NCBI GenBank assembly: GCA_011033025.1
Contig: WFMF01000253.1
Coordinates: forward strand, 124,001 to 188,000
Direction: 5' to 3'
Source of the DNA: Beroe forskalii
Lineage: Eukaryota; Ctenophora; Nuda; Beroida; Beroidae
Length of the DNA stretch: 64,000 bases
The position numbers and the translations under genes were made by a program. The notes beneath the pieces are model-generated. The model saw nothing but the letters and a program-made list of their open reading frames with translations, did not search any database and had not been told where the DNA came from. This document shows positions 34,801 to 47,200 of the stretch, piece by piece (positions within the stretch are counted from its first letter, which is position 1; each line of letters begins with the position of its first letter).

Positions 34801-37800
34801 TCTGTCATCACTTGTCATCATTGGCTGACCCCCTCCCCCATGATGACGTCAGCATTGACCAAACCCCCCCCCTCCTTTTTCAAAACAAATTTTGACTATT
34901 TCGAATCAAAACAACCGACATGAAATATCAACTATGTACGTGTGGTGTGATTCATATCGTTAAATTCGTTAAAAAAATGGTTCTAATTGTCATAGACGAA
35001 CATTCAGTTAGTTTGGAAATATAGATATCATATCAAAGAAATGAAATGGGTACATCAAAACAAAATATTGTGAACGAAAAAGTTTGGATATCGTATTTTC
35101 GAATTTAGAAAATTCAATATTTTCGCTGACGTCGGCAAACCTTAAACCCCCTCCCTCCCCCTGTCATCACCTGTCAGCATTTGAAAACCCCCTCCCTCCC
35201 GTCGAGTGATGACGTAATATGTGACGGCTCCCCTAAGGTTCTTTGGATCCATGACGACACGCATATGGTAGACATTGTGAATTGCATCTTAGTCTCACAT
35301 AAGCGTGCCAGACGTGACAAAGTTCCTTCAAAGTTCAGGTGAATTCGCCGCGAACTGAGTTCACCTGAGTTCGCCCAAGTTCGCCCAAGTTCACCTGAGT
35401 TCGCCGCGAATTCGCGGCGGACATCAGTTCGCCGCGAATTCGCCGCGAACTTGTTCGCCTGGGTGAACTGGAAAATTGGCGAACTAGTACACCGAATACA
35501 CGTGTATTCGCGGCGAATTAGGTGAATTCAGGTGAATTCGCCAGAGTCCGCGGCGAACTCCGGCGGACTCCGGCGGAGTCCGCCAAAAAATTTTTTTGGC
35601 GAACTCCGCCGCGAATTCACCTGAATTCACCTGAATTCACTTGAATTCGCGGCGAATTCGCGGCGAATTCAGGTGTACTTGCAAAAATCGTGGATTATGC
35701 CGACGTCTTTCTAACAGGTGAGGCTAACAAACAGGAGCTATACGAGATGGGCACCGTCAAAGCTACCATTCCTCACTTATCTTCCCTCGATGCAGCAACC
35801 AGACGCAGCAGTGTCATGCTGATCAACTCACTCGCTCAACTCGGTAGGAATTTGTACAATTCACATATGTACAGTGCACACGATACAATGTACATTATAC
35901 ACAAAGTGTCAGCGTACATTATACCGAGATACTCTATACTGTGCCTTGTAAGCAGTGCACTTTACACTCGCCTTAACTCGGTAATTTGGCGAAATTCCGA
36001 TCGTTCTATACATCGCAGTACCAATACACCATGTAGGTATACAATAAATTTTGGGTACAATATATACACAGAGTATGTAAACTGTAAAAAACTGTCATTT
36101 CTACCCGTTGCAGAGGAAACTAAAGCTGAGATCCGTGAGCAAGAAGTAGTGACGGCACTCATCAACCTGCTGAAGCCAGAAGAAGGGGTTATGACACACG
36201 AGCACGCTACCAAGTGTATGCTTACCATTGCAGGTATCTTGTCGGGGTCCCTGATCTCAATCAGACCAGTACACCACTAAATCCCTGATCTCAATATCCC
36301 TTCCCAGACCAGTACACGACTTTAAACAATTTTTTTTAAACATTTTGTAATTTGCTTTATTCTACATACATCATTTCAATCACAAACACACACACACGCT
36401 CAAACCCTGTTGGATCATCAATTGATTTAAGAAAAGTGTGAACATATATCCCTGATCTCAATATCCCTTCCCCAGACCAGTACACCACTAAATCCCTGAT
36501 CTCAATATCCCCAGACCAGTACACCACTAAATCCCTGATCTCAATATCCCCAGACCAGTACACCACTGAATCCCTGATCTCAATATCCCTTCCCCAGACC
36601 AGTACACCACTGAATCCCTGATCTCAATATCCCTTCCCCAGACCAGTACACCACTGAATCCCTGATCTCAATATCCCTTCCCCAGACCAGTACACCACTA
36701 TATCCCTGATCTCAATATCCCTTCCCCAGACCAGTAAACCACTGAATCCCTGATCTCAATATCCCCAGACCAGTACACCACTAAATCCCTGATCTCAATA
36801 TCCCCAGACCAGTACACCCCTAAATCCCTGATCTCAATATCCCCAGACCAGTACACCACTAAATCCCTGATCTCAATATCCCAGACCAGTACACCACTAA
36901 ATCTCTGATCCTGGAAAGTGGCGGTATAGATTTGTTAGTCCAGCTGATCACGGATCCCGATCCCCTGGTACAACAGCACACCCTGGAAACTATCGAGATG
37001 TTGGCCGTGGATTGCGAGTGTAGGATCGCACTTAACGAGGCTGGAGGGGTGGCAGCGCTGTTGGAAACTCTGAAAAGCGAATATCCTGCTATTCAGGTAA
37101 TATTGTCTGAAAAGCGAATATCTTAGAAGTAGATAACTTGATAGATAACTTCATAATTATCTTGTCAAGTAATCAAGTAAAGATTATTAAGATTATCAAC
37201 TAAAGGTTTTATTAATAACAAGAAATGCGCCTGCCGGCTTATTTCTTGTGCCCGTTGTTCCCGTATGCAGGCGCTTAATTTCCTGTTCCCTGGAACTGGT
37301 ATTAAAACACGCCGTCATTTGATCGACAATCGTTGTCCGACTTTACTAACATGATGAGTTGACGATAAAGCATAAAAGTGGTCATCCAAATCATGATACA
37401 ATCGCGCTTCTTCTATCAATTAGTGTCACATCGCAATACTAATATCATTGAATCAATTTTATAAATCTTCGTTGTTATGCGGGCGCTATATATTTCCCTC
37501 TCCTAAAAGTTTGAATTGACGCGCGCAGATAAAAATATCACGTGGGCGATTTCGTTCCACGTGCCAAATGTTCGCGCGCGCGTTCCCGCCATTTCGTAGA
37601 ACTCTGAAGATTCGTTTAGTTGCGCGCCGTTCAGAGTTTCAGAACCACAGTCACCTTTTTCCTTGCGTGTTACGTTTTCTTATGTGTTGCGTTGCAGATA
37701 TCAAACCGTTGCAATGTAAAATGTTCGTTATCGTTTCACCCGCCTTAATTGTTTTTCAAGATTGAGATACTGATCAAGATTAAGATGAAAGATTCAGATA

Positions 37801-40800
37801 TAGGGACGTGTTTCTTTAGTCACGACCTTTTTCGACTTTTTTGATATCATTCTTTTGATGGAAATTTTCGGACATTAGCTTACTCATCTGAGTATTTGTT
37901 CAGCTTTTATTTGGATGAGGAATGACTGAAGTTTCTTTTCCTTTTTTCCATTTTGTCTTAAGTGCATCACAGCTAAAGTTAGACCATGTTAAACATCGGT
38001 TTGTTAAATGTACTGGTTATGCTAAATAAAGACCTGGTTTTTTGTTGCACACTTTTCATTCTTTGATTTTGACCTCTTGGAGTTTATCACTGATCCAAAA
38101 CGTGTACTTGTTGAAAATATATTCTTTTCTGCTCATTATAAGCCACATTTCAGGATAAAATGTAAACATCTTATGCTAATTTTGGACCATTCAAAAATCG
38201 TTGCGTTTTTGAAAAAGTGTTACTAGGATCCACAATGGCCATTCTATGGGTTATATTGAAGTCTTATTTCAAAGAGTCAGTCCTAAATGAGTATACTTCG
38301 GTCCAATTTTTCAAAAATGTTGAATCACATGCTAATTATGGACCATTGAATTTTAGTATGAAAAATCTAATCTAGTGCTTAATTGAGGGTCAAATTATAG
38401 CGAAATGTGTGATTTTAAGATTGAATCATTCTCTCTTGGCCCCATGGACAATAAAAAGTTGATTTGCTTGATAAAATGTCACACCTAAATGCTAAAAAAG
38501 ATCCTTAAACAATTAAAGGTCCCATTTTAGCAAATTTAGAATTATTTTATTCATTTTCTTGTTGATCTAAGGAAAACCCATGAAGCCCTATTATGTCCCA
38601 TTTCATTCTTTAAGAGAAGACAAGAACTTGTTAAATGTAGAAGCTAAAAATGAACCATTTTCTCATTTAGATGAAAGCTCTTGGTCAATTTCAAGAAATT
38701 TAGCTCATTTTTGGTTCTTTTATAGCAATTTTTGAAAATTTAAAAAAACAAAAATGTACTGATGTAAGAGTAGATAAGATAAATTTCACCTTTATTATTG
38801 TTTCAATGCTAATAAATGACCATTTTCTTCAAAATTTGCTCTAAATGATGGAAAATGGTCCTTTTTTAGCCTAATTTAACTTTCAAGAACTTGTCCATGA
38901 TTCTTAGTGGATTGGTCAACTTGATTGGAGTAGAATTAGATCGAAAATGCTACAAAAAAGCCTCCTTACGCATCAAAAAAACGACTTTCAAGGCTTATGG
39001 ACAAGTATTAGCCAATGTGTCACAATTAACAAAATAGCTATGACATTTATCGCTTTTTGGGCCTAGGAAAGGCAAACAGTGACCATGAATACATCCAAAT
39101 TCATAAAATCACAATCAGTTTCTTGTTAAATGTCACTAAAGCTAAAAAGGGGTTTTCTTAGCATAAAAATGTAACAATTAACCCATGAATTATGATTCCT
39201 GGCTTATATTTAGCATGTCAACATTATACACTTAATCTCAAATTTCCAGATCAAAAAATGAAAAAATGGTCCTTTTATAGCAATTTTTCTAAATTTGAGA
39301 TTTCTTGAAAAGCTGAAAAAGGTCGTGACTAAAGAAACATGTCCTTATCACTATCACTAATGGACCGCGACAAACTCTTATGTCTTTCTTTCCTCTCGTC
39401 AATTCTTTAGATCATTCATAACTGATTGCACTAATACTGCCCATTGTAAATTGCCCGCTACTTAAAGAAAGCCAAATGAGTATGTGATTGAAATCCAATC
39501 AATTATTTGATTGATTCCGTGAAAATTGATAAAGTTTTGATTAAAGAATTGTTAAATTTTTGAGAGAGAATTAATTTCAACATCAGAATGAACAGAGCAG
39601 AGCATTGAACTCAAATATTTACAACGCTGTTAGCTAGCTGCAACCCAAAATGCAAAGGATGCCACTACACCAAGCTACTCTGACGCGAGTGATATTATAA
39701 AGGAGCAATTGGATGCTTGAAAGTGTACCACCAACCACCACCAACGACATACGGTCGCGCGCAGCACCACCAGCTATTTCAGATTTAACAGTACGCGTAA
39801 AGGTAGTGTACACACAACCCCCACAAAACACGATCTCTTTTAACCTTTTCTCAATGCCTTTTTGTACAACAAAAACGCGATTGGGAACAGGAAAAAATTG
39901 CCACTTAAATATTTTAGTGTTCTACTTCACCCCTCGTGTTCAGTTACTCGTTCTGAAAGTGATGTACTCAGTGTGCCAGGAAGAATGCATCAGAAACTCG
40001 ATGAAGGAGGCAAACGGTTTGGAGGTACCTAAATTTTTGCGAATAATCGATAAAAACAATAAATTGATATGGAAAAAATCAGTCAAAAATTTCTTACTGC
40101 TCTAACATCCAAATCAACTATTAATGCACACATAATTTCATTTTGCACGTTGCATTTTCAATTATTCCTCATTTGAATCCCTCGTGTTCCTCATTTCTTT
40201 AACTCCGGTAGGTCCTGCTGAACATTCTCACTGATGAGGAGCTAAGTGACTTACATGAAGGTAATTGTTTATTACATTAAGCAAATTTTTTTCTTCTATA
40301 TATTTTCGATATTATAGATGCGGTCGAGGCGAGTCTGAGAATTAATTAATTGAACAACTTCCCCTCCATTGTTGATTATCTCTACTGATTCAGGAACTGT
40401 TGAAGTGATCGGTATCAACATGTTGGACACCCAGCAGTTGGAAGGAATGAAGGACAGTGGCACTCTTCTCTCACTCTCCACTTACATCACCAGCGCCAGT
40501 CCAGAGGGCCAGGTTATTGTTTGGGGAGCAAGTTGAAAACTTTTAAATGATACGATAAAGTTTAAAATCAGAAGCTTTCGAAAATCATGTGATTATCGTC
40601 GTGATTATTATTGTTAATAGACACTTCAGTTCTAAGCTTCTAAACTTGGATCGTGAATGGTAAATAACGAGTGCTAAAATGGGGATTGAAATAAGTGACA
40701 TCTTCAGGTCTCGCATTATAGTATTATAAGTGAAATCCCCACAGTTGAACGCGCTGCGCGCAGTTGGTACCGCGTGTCAGAAGGACGAGAACTGTAAGAT

Positions 40801-43800
40801 CCTGCACGAGAACGGCGTGGAGACCACAGTGATGTCCGTGCTGGCAAGTGATAACCCCAGCGTGCTGGCACAGGCCTGCAAGACGGTCTCTGCCATGGTG
40901 TCCAACCCGCTGGTAAAGGAGACCTTCACAAAAGCCGGGTATCGTGCAGGTAACACCTAACACTCATATCCCCAAATCGTTTCGGCTGATGTTGACCTTC
41001 CAATCAGCGCCGTTTAGCGCAGATTCACCGCCGATAGGCACTGATCAGCGCTAATCGGGCTTCGATTATTGAAAGGCATAATCATGTTAAAATTTTCTTA
41101 TGAAATATCAACTTCGTTTTAGGGGAAAACGTTTCCACGCCACAATGATTATCTTAGGCGACTCAACCAGCTGACAGCTGCCTCACCTTTTTCGAACAGA
41201 GAAAGTGAGGATTTTGTTGGAAGCAAGCAAAATAATACATTCAACTGGTTTTGAATATAACTCGCCGACCCCTTCCCAAAAGCCTGGCTACGCCCCTGAT
41301 CCATCAACATGGGAATCTTACTAAGTCTGACAATTATACAATTTGCAATCATTGGCAGGCCCTGATGAAGCTGATTGAACACGAAGACCCTTTGGTTCTC
41401 GAAGCCTGCACCTTGTCCTTAGCCAATCTATCGTTGAATAAGATAATTTTATAATTTGTATAATTCTAAAAAGAATCTTTGATTTTGTAAATTTTTAAGA
41501 TTCTTCACTCTTCAACTAAGCTTTGCTGAAACCCTAACCCTCGCCATAACCCCCCTACTTTAGATAGTCAAGTGGTGTGTCTGGATATCGTACAAGATGA
41601 GCACATCACTAACCAATCAGAGTAGGAGCCCACTGTCAGCTGGCGCTCTGATTGGCTAATAACCCTCCCCTCAGACAGTCACTAACCAATCAGAATAGCA
41701 GCTACTGTCAGCCTGTGCTCTGATTGGCTAATAACCCTCCCCCCTTAGATAGTCAAGTAGTGTGTCTGGATATTGTACAGGATGAGCACATCAGCCTTCT
41801 GATCCAGGTGCTGGAGCAGTCCTCCTCTCCACGGGCCCTGGTCTACCTCTCTCACATCATCTTCAACATCGTCAAATTCGGTATGTGACAAAGCGCATTC
41901 CATGAGCAGAGGGGGTCTGAGTTCCTTGTCCTGGCTATCGTTGTATACACTTCTTGATTACTATTCACTTCTTGTTATTAATCCTCTTTTCACTTTTTCA
42001 TGCTCCATTCCTTTTTAATTCTCTATTAAACCCTTTTCCTCTCTGCAGAAGCTCTAAGAGACCAGCTGGTTGCACTGAACATTGTACCAAGTCTAGCGGC
42101 ATGTCTTACAAACACTGATGCTGACGTCTGCATTGCCGCGTGTAAAGCCCTCGCCGCGCTGGCGCCAGACGCGGCTGTTAGGGAGGAGATACTGAAGACC
42201 AACGCGCTGGGGTCACTGGTGTCAATTCTCAAGGAGAATACCAATAAGGAGGTAAGGGTCCATTAGTGTCAATCCTCAAGGAAAATTGCTTAATTAATCT
42301 TATTCCGTGATTAATGATCCATTAATTCTTTGATTAATTATCAATTAATTCCTTGATTGATAATAATCATCTAACAAATCATCTCGCAGGTGCGAAGGAA
42401 AGCAGCTTGGACCATTGGTATCTGCGTGGCTAACGAGAGCATGGCGAAGGAGCTCAACAAGCACGGAGCTCTCCGAGTCCTTATGGACATGTGTAACAAC
42501 GGCGATGCCCAGGTTTGGTATTCGGTCATTTGGCCTTAGGGTCATGCTGATGTTAAACTTTGAGGAAATCCTTTGAAATACGCAGGACACTCTGACACCC
42601 CGTTTTAAGAGTTCAGCAATATTTAAACACTGATAACCTTAACGTCATTGAGTGCTTCAATGTCACTTCACCCTCACTCCATTGCCACTTCACTGCCACT
42701 TAAGTGCTGTCTCCCAGGGTGTTAGTAATCTGGCTGTGGTTGCGCTGGAGAAGTTACTGGTCTACGACTTAGCTGCCAAATACTGGCATTTAGGTCACTT
42801 TCATAATCTCCACCATCAAAATGATTTATTTACACGACAGTGTGATTTCGAAATTAAACTGTACACTAAAGTCGACACCAACTGCGTTAGCTAATGCTGT
42901 TTTTTTGCTGAAAAGACAAAGCTTGCACAACGAAATCACCTAAAATCATTTAAAACTCACAAATTATCTTCCTGGCAGGTCACTTGGATCAGACTGATGT
43001 TATCAAGGACGGTTTCTACGACACGGGATCCCACAGACCGGGTGATGACTTCAAATCCATCAAATACCTCCTCGACAGAAAGGTAGGGGAGCCCTCACAT
43101 ATTAATTACTCTTGAATGCCTTGTTTAACAAAGATGTGATTGGGAGGAAGAAAATCGCAGACTATGCGATATTGGAGTCTAATATCGGAGGCATATTAAT
43201 AGCTATAACCGAAGAAGCACAGAATCTTCGTGTGCAAGTTTACAGTCAACTTGCGCGATGATTGGTCGAATGTCAAATGCTGTATGTTGACACCATCCCA
43301 GGTGGATAATAAGCGGGCAGTCTTGATCGTGAGCACTTTGGGCAGCGAGCCTGAGTCTTCAGACATGAAGTCCGAGGCCAGTACCACAGGATCCACGACT
43401 AATGTCAAGACAGGACGCGGAACTGCTAAAGGTATGGTGTTCAGAGAAATAGGTATGATATTTGAATCCAGATGTTACAAAATTTCAGGAAATATCGGTA
43501 TCGTGCAGCTCTTGTCTTCATCGTCAGACGTTTTATGACCCTCTTGAAATTTAATATTTCAAATAATGGGACAACATGTCTGACAATATGTTGTACAATC
43601 TCGTTGGGGATATAAATATAACTTTATACCTTTTCGGACATAATTAATATTATCACGTATTTTACTTTCACGGACCTAGTAATACCCGGCAAGTAACTAG
43701 TGATACCCGTCAGGTAAGAAAGCTGCCGGTAAGGTAGAAGAGAAAAAGGAGGAAGTCCCCGAACCAGAGCCAGTCAAGGAAGAACCAGTCAAACCCCGAG

Positions 43801-44231
43801 TAGACACAGCACTCAAAGAGTACATCGAAGAAGTGACCCTGCAAGTCCAACCCTACCCCAATCAGTCCTCTCAAGTAAAGGCCCTGGCAGTGTACGTCAG
43901 CAACCAGATGGGCGGTCCTCAGGCGGACTCAGGCTCGCTCTCCCATGAGCTGCACATTGCTCAACTGAAGGCAGATCTGAAGTCCAATGTGATCCCCATT
44001 GGGTTCATTAAGCGGGGGATTTTCTACCACCGAGCGCTGCTCTTCAAGACTCTCGCGGATAGGATAGGGGTGCCGTGTTCGCTGGTCAGAGGCGAGTATA
44101 ACCGCGCCTGGAACGAGATTTCCCTGGTCAAGGAGGGAAAGACCAAGCACTATATCGTGGATTTGATGAAGGAGCCCGGAAAGCTCTTTGAGGTGGGCGG
44201 GCATGCGGCAGGGGCTTACAAGAGACTGTAG
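31817..44231 (+). CDS. ARMC3: Armadillo-repeat protein ARMC3 (17 coding exons)
   Basis: Exons: 31817-31867, 32000-32120, 35718-35843, 36114-36233, 36885-37096, 39944-40024, 40212-40260, 40394-40512, 40745-40949, 41359-41432, 41753-41880, 42049-42251, 42390-42512, 42718-42793, 42979-43082, 43302-43431 and 43714-44231; about 812 residues (human about 870). A Lys/Glu-rich start (MPPKKKDEDPKKK) precedes tandem armadillo repeats. The last exon carries the conserved C-terminal domain (LKSNVIPIGFIKRGIFYHRA, LVRGEYNRAWNE), which matches human ARMC3 closely. ARMC3 is associated with cilia and sperm flagella in animals; its molecular role is poorly defined. Two junctions are imperfect: exon 9-10 keeps frame only if GG rather than GT is the donor, and exon 10 ends at a weak GTTGAA with a 41752 acceptor. 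Intron 2 contains element B. A candidate AATAAA is at 44753-44758. Confidence 0.92.
32177..32328. mobile_element. MITE, GGGATCGTTCACAT family, in ARMC3 intron 2
   Basis: 152-bp copy with intact TIRs and ATA on both sides as a 3-bp target duplication. Three-base duplications and this TIR layout fit PIF/Harbinger-type MITEs (inference). Confidence 0.85.
32329..33321. other. ARMC3 intron 2, AT-rich, no element recognised
   Basis: Ordinary AT-rich intron sequence between the MITE and element B. Confidence 0.5.
33330..35701. mobile_element. Element B: 2.37-kb element with complex TIRs, 8-bp target duplication, in ARMC3 intron 2
   Basis: Ends GGCATAATCCACGATTTTTG and its complement, followed by about 230 bp of inverted repeat built from GAATTC, GCCGCG, AGGTGA and TCCGCC modules. 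GACGTCTT flanks both ends (33322-33329 and 35702-35709). Like element A it has an A/T block in the TIR (CAAAAAAATTTTTTGGCGGACT region), GGC termini and no transposase. The interior includes a nested MITE (34742-35233), GACTCTAGGTCGGGG repeats (33828-33930) and a GC-richer segment at 34270-34600 that may be captured host sequence. The right end lies 16 bp before ARMC3 exon 3. Confidence 0.9.
34742..35233. mobile_element. MITE with GGGAGCCGTCACATATTA termini, nested in element B
   Basis: Inverted ends GGGAGCCGTCACATATTA and TAATATGTGACGGCTCCC bound about 490 bp; TAA adjoins both sides. C-rich tracts and TGTCATCAC near each end. The layout parallels the GGGATCGTTCACAT family, suggesting a related lineage. 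Confidence 0.85.
36246..36884 (+). repeat. Splice-site minisatellite upstream of ARMC3 exon 5
   Basis: About a dozen copies of a 37-44-bp unit reading CAG, ACCAGTACACCACTAAATCC, CTGATCTCAATATCCC, in two clusters (36246-36320 and 36460-36884). The last copy is the real junction: exon 5 begins at 36885 with ACCAGTACACCACTAAATC. Each unit thus reproduces the end of the intron, the acceptor AG and about 25 bases of exon 5. Confidence 0.95.
37097..39943. other. ARMC3 intron 5 (2.85 kb)
   Basis: Mostly the TIR element at 37803-39345. The flank at 37200-37700 has GC-rich patches but no exon was recognised. Confidence 0.6.
37803..39345. mobile_element. 1.54-kb TIR element with TA flanks in ARMC3 intron 5
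   Basis: Inverted ends of about 36 bp: GGGACGTGTTTCTTTAGTCA at the left, and reverse complement AGGACATGTTTCTTTAGTCA at the right, both continuing CGACCTTTTTC. TA adjoins both ends. Size and TA flanks recall Tc1/mariner, but there is no transposase frame, so it is decayed or non-autonomous. Confidence 0.75.
41564..41752 (+). repeat. Duplicated 3' splice junction before ARMC3 exon 11
   Basis: 41555-41609 repeats the real junction at 41740-41796 (TTAGATAGTCAAGT, then GTGTGTCTGGAT) with about four mismatches over 48 bases. A third, shorter relic with CCCTCCCCTCAG is at 41656-41700. Between them lie inverted AACCAATCAGA and TCTGATTGGCT pairs, twice. Confidence 0.9.
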
Positions 44232-47200
44232 AACATTCCCTCCTTCAGAGCTGTGTCGTAGTCAGGGTAGGCAGAGCATGCATTGCATATCCTGAAAAAT
44301 CCTTTGCGTACTCCCAAGTTTTGAAATTACAAGAAACTGTAAGGTTTCGACTCTCTAGTTTCTTCCCGCCATTGTCAGATGTCAGCTACTTCCAGTTGAG
44401 TACTCAAGTTTTGTTTGAAGGTTTCACCACTGTTTTTGAACTTTATAGTGCCGGCGGATTTGCAACGCTCCATTAATTTTCCTCCGTATTACAAAAGAGA
44501 AGTTTAAAACGAAAATACTATACTTTGATAGCATGAATTTCATTATCAAACCAACCGAGTAACATCTGAATAATTATGTGCTGAAATGGACCATTTCAAT
44601 ATGAGCTTCGTTGCCCTTCTTGGCTGTTATTGGTCGTTTTAGCCATCAGAATGAGATTTTATCGTAAATTTTTGGATTATCGGGGGAACGGGCATTTTAC
44701 CTCAAGATTTTTTACCTACGACACTTTACCACATGATATTTCAACTATAAGTAATAAACGTTAGGATCTGAGTTTTGTTTAGGGTTATGGTTAGTGCTAG
44801 AGTCAAGGGTTTGGGTTAGGTTAGGGCTATGGTTAGACTTATGGTCAGGGGAAAGGGCGAGAGATAAAGTGCCGTGAGGTAATGCGTCTGAGGTTATAAG
44901 TCGGGCTCCCGATTATCGTGATTTTAGACTTTCAGTTCAGCCATTCAGTTTTCTTGTGGTCTAGTAGCATGCTATTTCATTCAAATATAATTATAGAATT
45001 GAGATTTTAACGTACCATCGACTTACAGCTACTTATGAATATAAATATGAAAGGGTGCAGGGTACTCAATAACAGAAATTACTTGTTGCTGTTGTAAACA
45101 AGATGTTGGTAAATATTGTTTTATGCCGACGCGAAAACAGTTAAAACAGCTCAGTCAGTAACGGTAATTGAGAACTTGAGTTAAAAGTACGACTATAATG
45201 TGAAATAAATCATGATCAGTAATGTTGAACTAAAGCTTATGAAATTAAAAAATAATCATATTCATATTTATTTTGTCGGAAAACGGTTAAACATTTAAGT
45301 AACGGTAATTCAGCTTCCCCTACGGGGAAGCGCGAGTTAAAACAGACTATAAACGTTTTAGCAAATGTAAGCCGCTGCACTATGCAACGTTCCACAATTG
45401 CGCCTTCGGTTTCAATTAATCACGATGGTTTTTCAATCTTCAGCTTGACGGACGTTTTACGATGTAAACCTGCTGGCCCACAGCCGCGCATGCCGCAGTG
45501 GCTTGTCAGCGGACGTTGCTCGGACCATATTTCCGGACGCGCCGACGCCGAGCTGCGCGGATTGCCGACATCGTCTGACAAACGATGGTTTGTCAAATAT
45601 CGTTGATAGACCCTTCCGAGCCAGCGGGTTAGACATCGTCTGACCATGACAACGATGGTCTGTCAACGGCCGACATTAAACAAGTGGTTGCCCTAACTTT
45701 GCCAGCGCGCGCGTCGTTTGAGGGGGCCAGGCAACGCCTGGCAAAGAATTAGGGACTTTTAGGGATCCAAAAGGGCCTGCATACCCTCTGGATCTATGTA
45801 AATTTGTTCAATGAATGAAACAATATAATTTAATGAAACAATATAATTTATATTTTACAGCAGACTTGACCATGCGTTGGCATGAATTTATTAAAACCAA
45901 TAGAATGATTTATTTTTAAAACTATTACTAAGACTACTACAGTACTACTAGCAAATCAAACAAAATACAATATAAAATAACGTGCTGAAAATAATTAAGG
46001 TTAAAAACTAGCAAAGGAATACTTTGGTAGCATAGTCACTATAACTATGGAAATTTTCTGAAAAACACATTAAATTTTCCAAAAAATTTTCCAATATATA
46101 CAAAAACAATAAAATAAACTGTAAATAAAGCACCAAGATCCTCTTTGGATCCAATTCCGTGGAAACATGAACTCTCAATTTCACTCAATAGTTTGCATCT
46201 ATGAGCTACATTTGGTACAATTCCAAATTCAAGTACACAATTCAAGTACACTTATCTGATGAGTAATGTTGATAGTTTTTCATGATATATTGTACTCAAA
46301 CACGATGGGATAACAATGCAATTAAGCGCACCTAGCGCTTTAAGGACTAGGGTTAGGGTCAAGATTTTAGGATCAAGGTTAGGGATTTGGTTAGGGTTAT
46401 TGTTAGGTTTAGGATACAGAAAAATTGACGTTTAGATCTGTGACGTCACTCAGAGCCGTTTATATGGGAGAGATACCCAATTCTCAAGAGAAGAGGAGAG
46501 GAGGAACTACTCTTGCATGTGTAATCTTAAAACTAATTGTGCACAGCTCACTGCCTGTTAATTACAGGCAGTAAAGCCGGATATTACGCCCATTGAAAAG
46601 GATGTAAAGTTCAACACGCCCCCATTAAAAGTGATATAAAGGATACATCAAATCTCACATACCAAATATTGTGTGATTTTGCAGAACAACAATGACATTT
46701 CAAACTGCAGTTTGCACATCTTTTGTGTATGCAGCAGAAGTTTGCATGATGTTCTGACATGTTATCTATATGTCTGTACGCTGTGCAAGCTTATGCCACA
46801 CACTAAAGATGCACAAACTTCAGTTTGAACTGTCCCTGATAGCACTATCCTTCTAGTCCCACTAAAAGGTCTTAGTTTCTATTGATGCAAAATCTCAATC
46901 AAGTAGTCTATACAATTACAATCACCAAATCTCTCCTCCAAAAATTAGAGTTTCAAATTGCCAATTTTGATGCAAACTGAAGATGGTAACTATAAGTATT
47001 AAGGACATACGAATAAAACCCAATTGAATAAGACGATATAACTTCACCACTGTATTATTCATACACTCATAGTTCTCCACCATACCATGAGTCCCCTGGT
47101 TCTCCTGCCACAGACCACACACTGGTTTCAAGATTCCTCCCCTAGTCCCCTGACTATAGTGAGGCATCAGAACATTCCTGTTCACCACCTTTTCCTGAGA

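Noticed and set aside
36246..36884. CRISPR array
   Set aside because: Units are contiguous tandem repeats without unique spacers in a eukaryotic intron; the same holds for 56615-57023 and 62047-62260.
37803..39345. Active mariner transposon
   Set aside because: TIRs and TA flanks fit, but no transposase frame is present; recorded only as a decayed or non-autonomous element.
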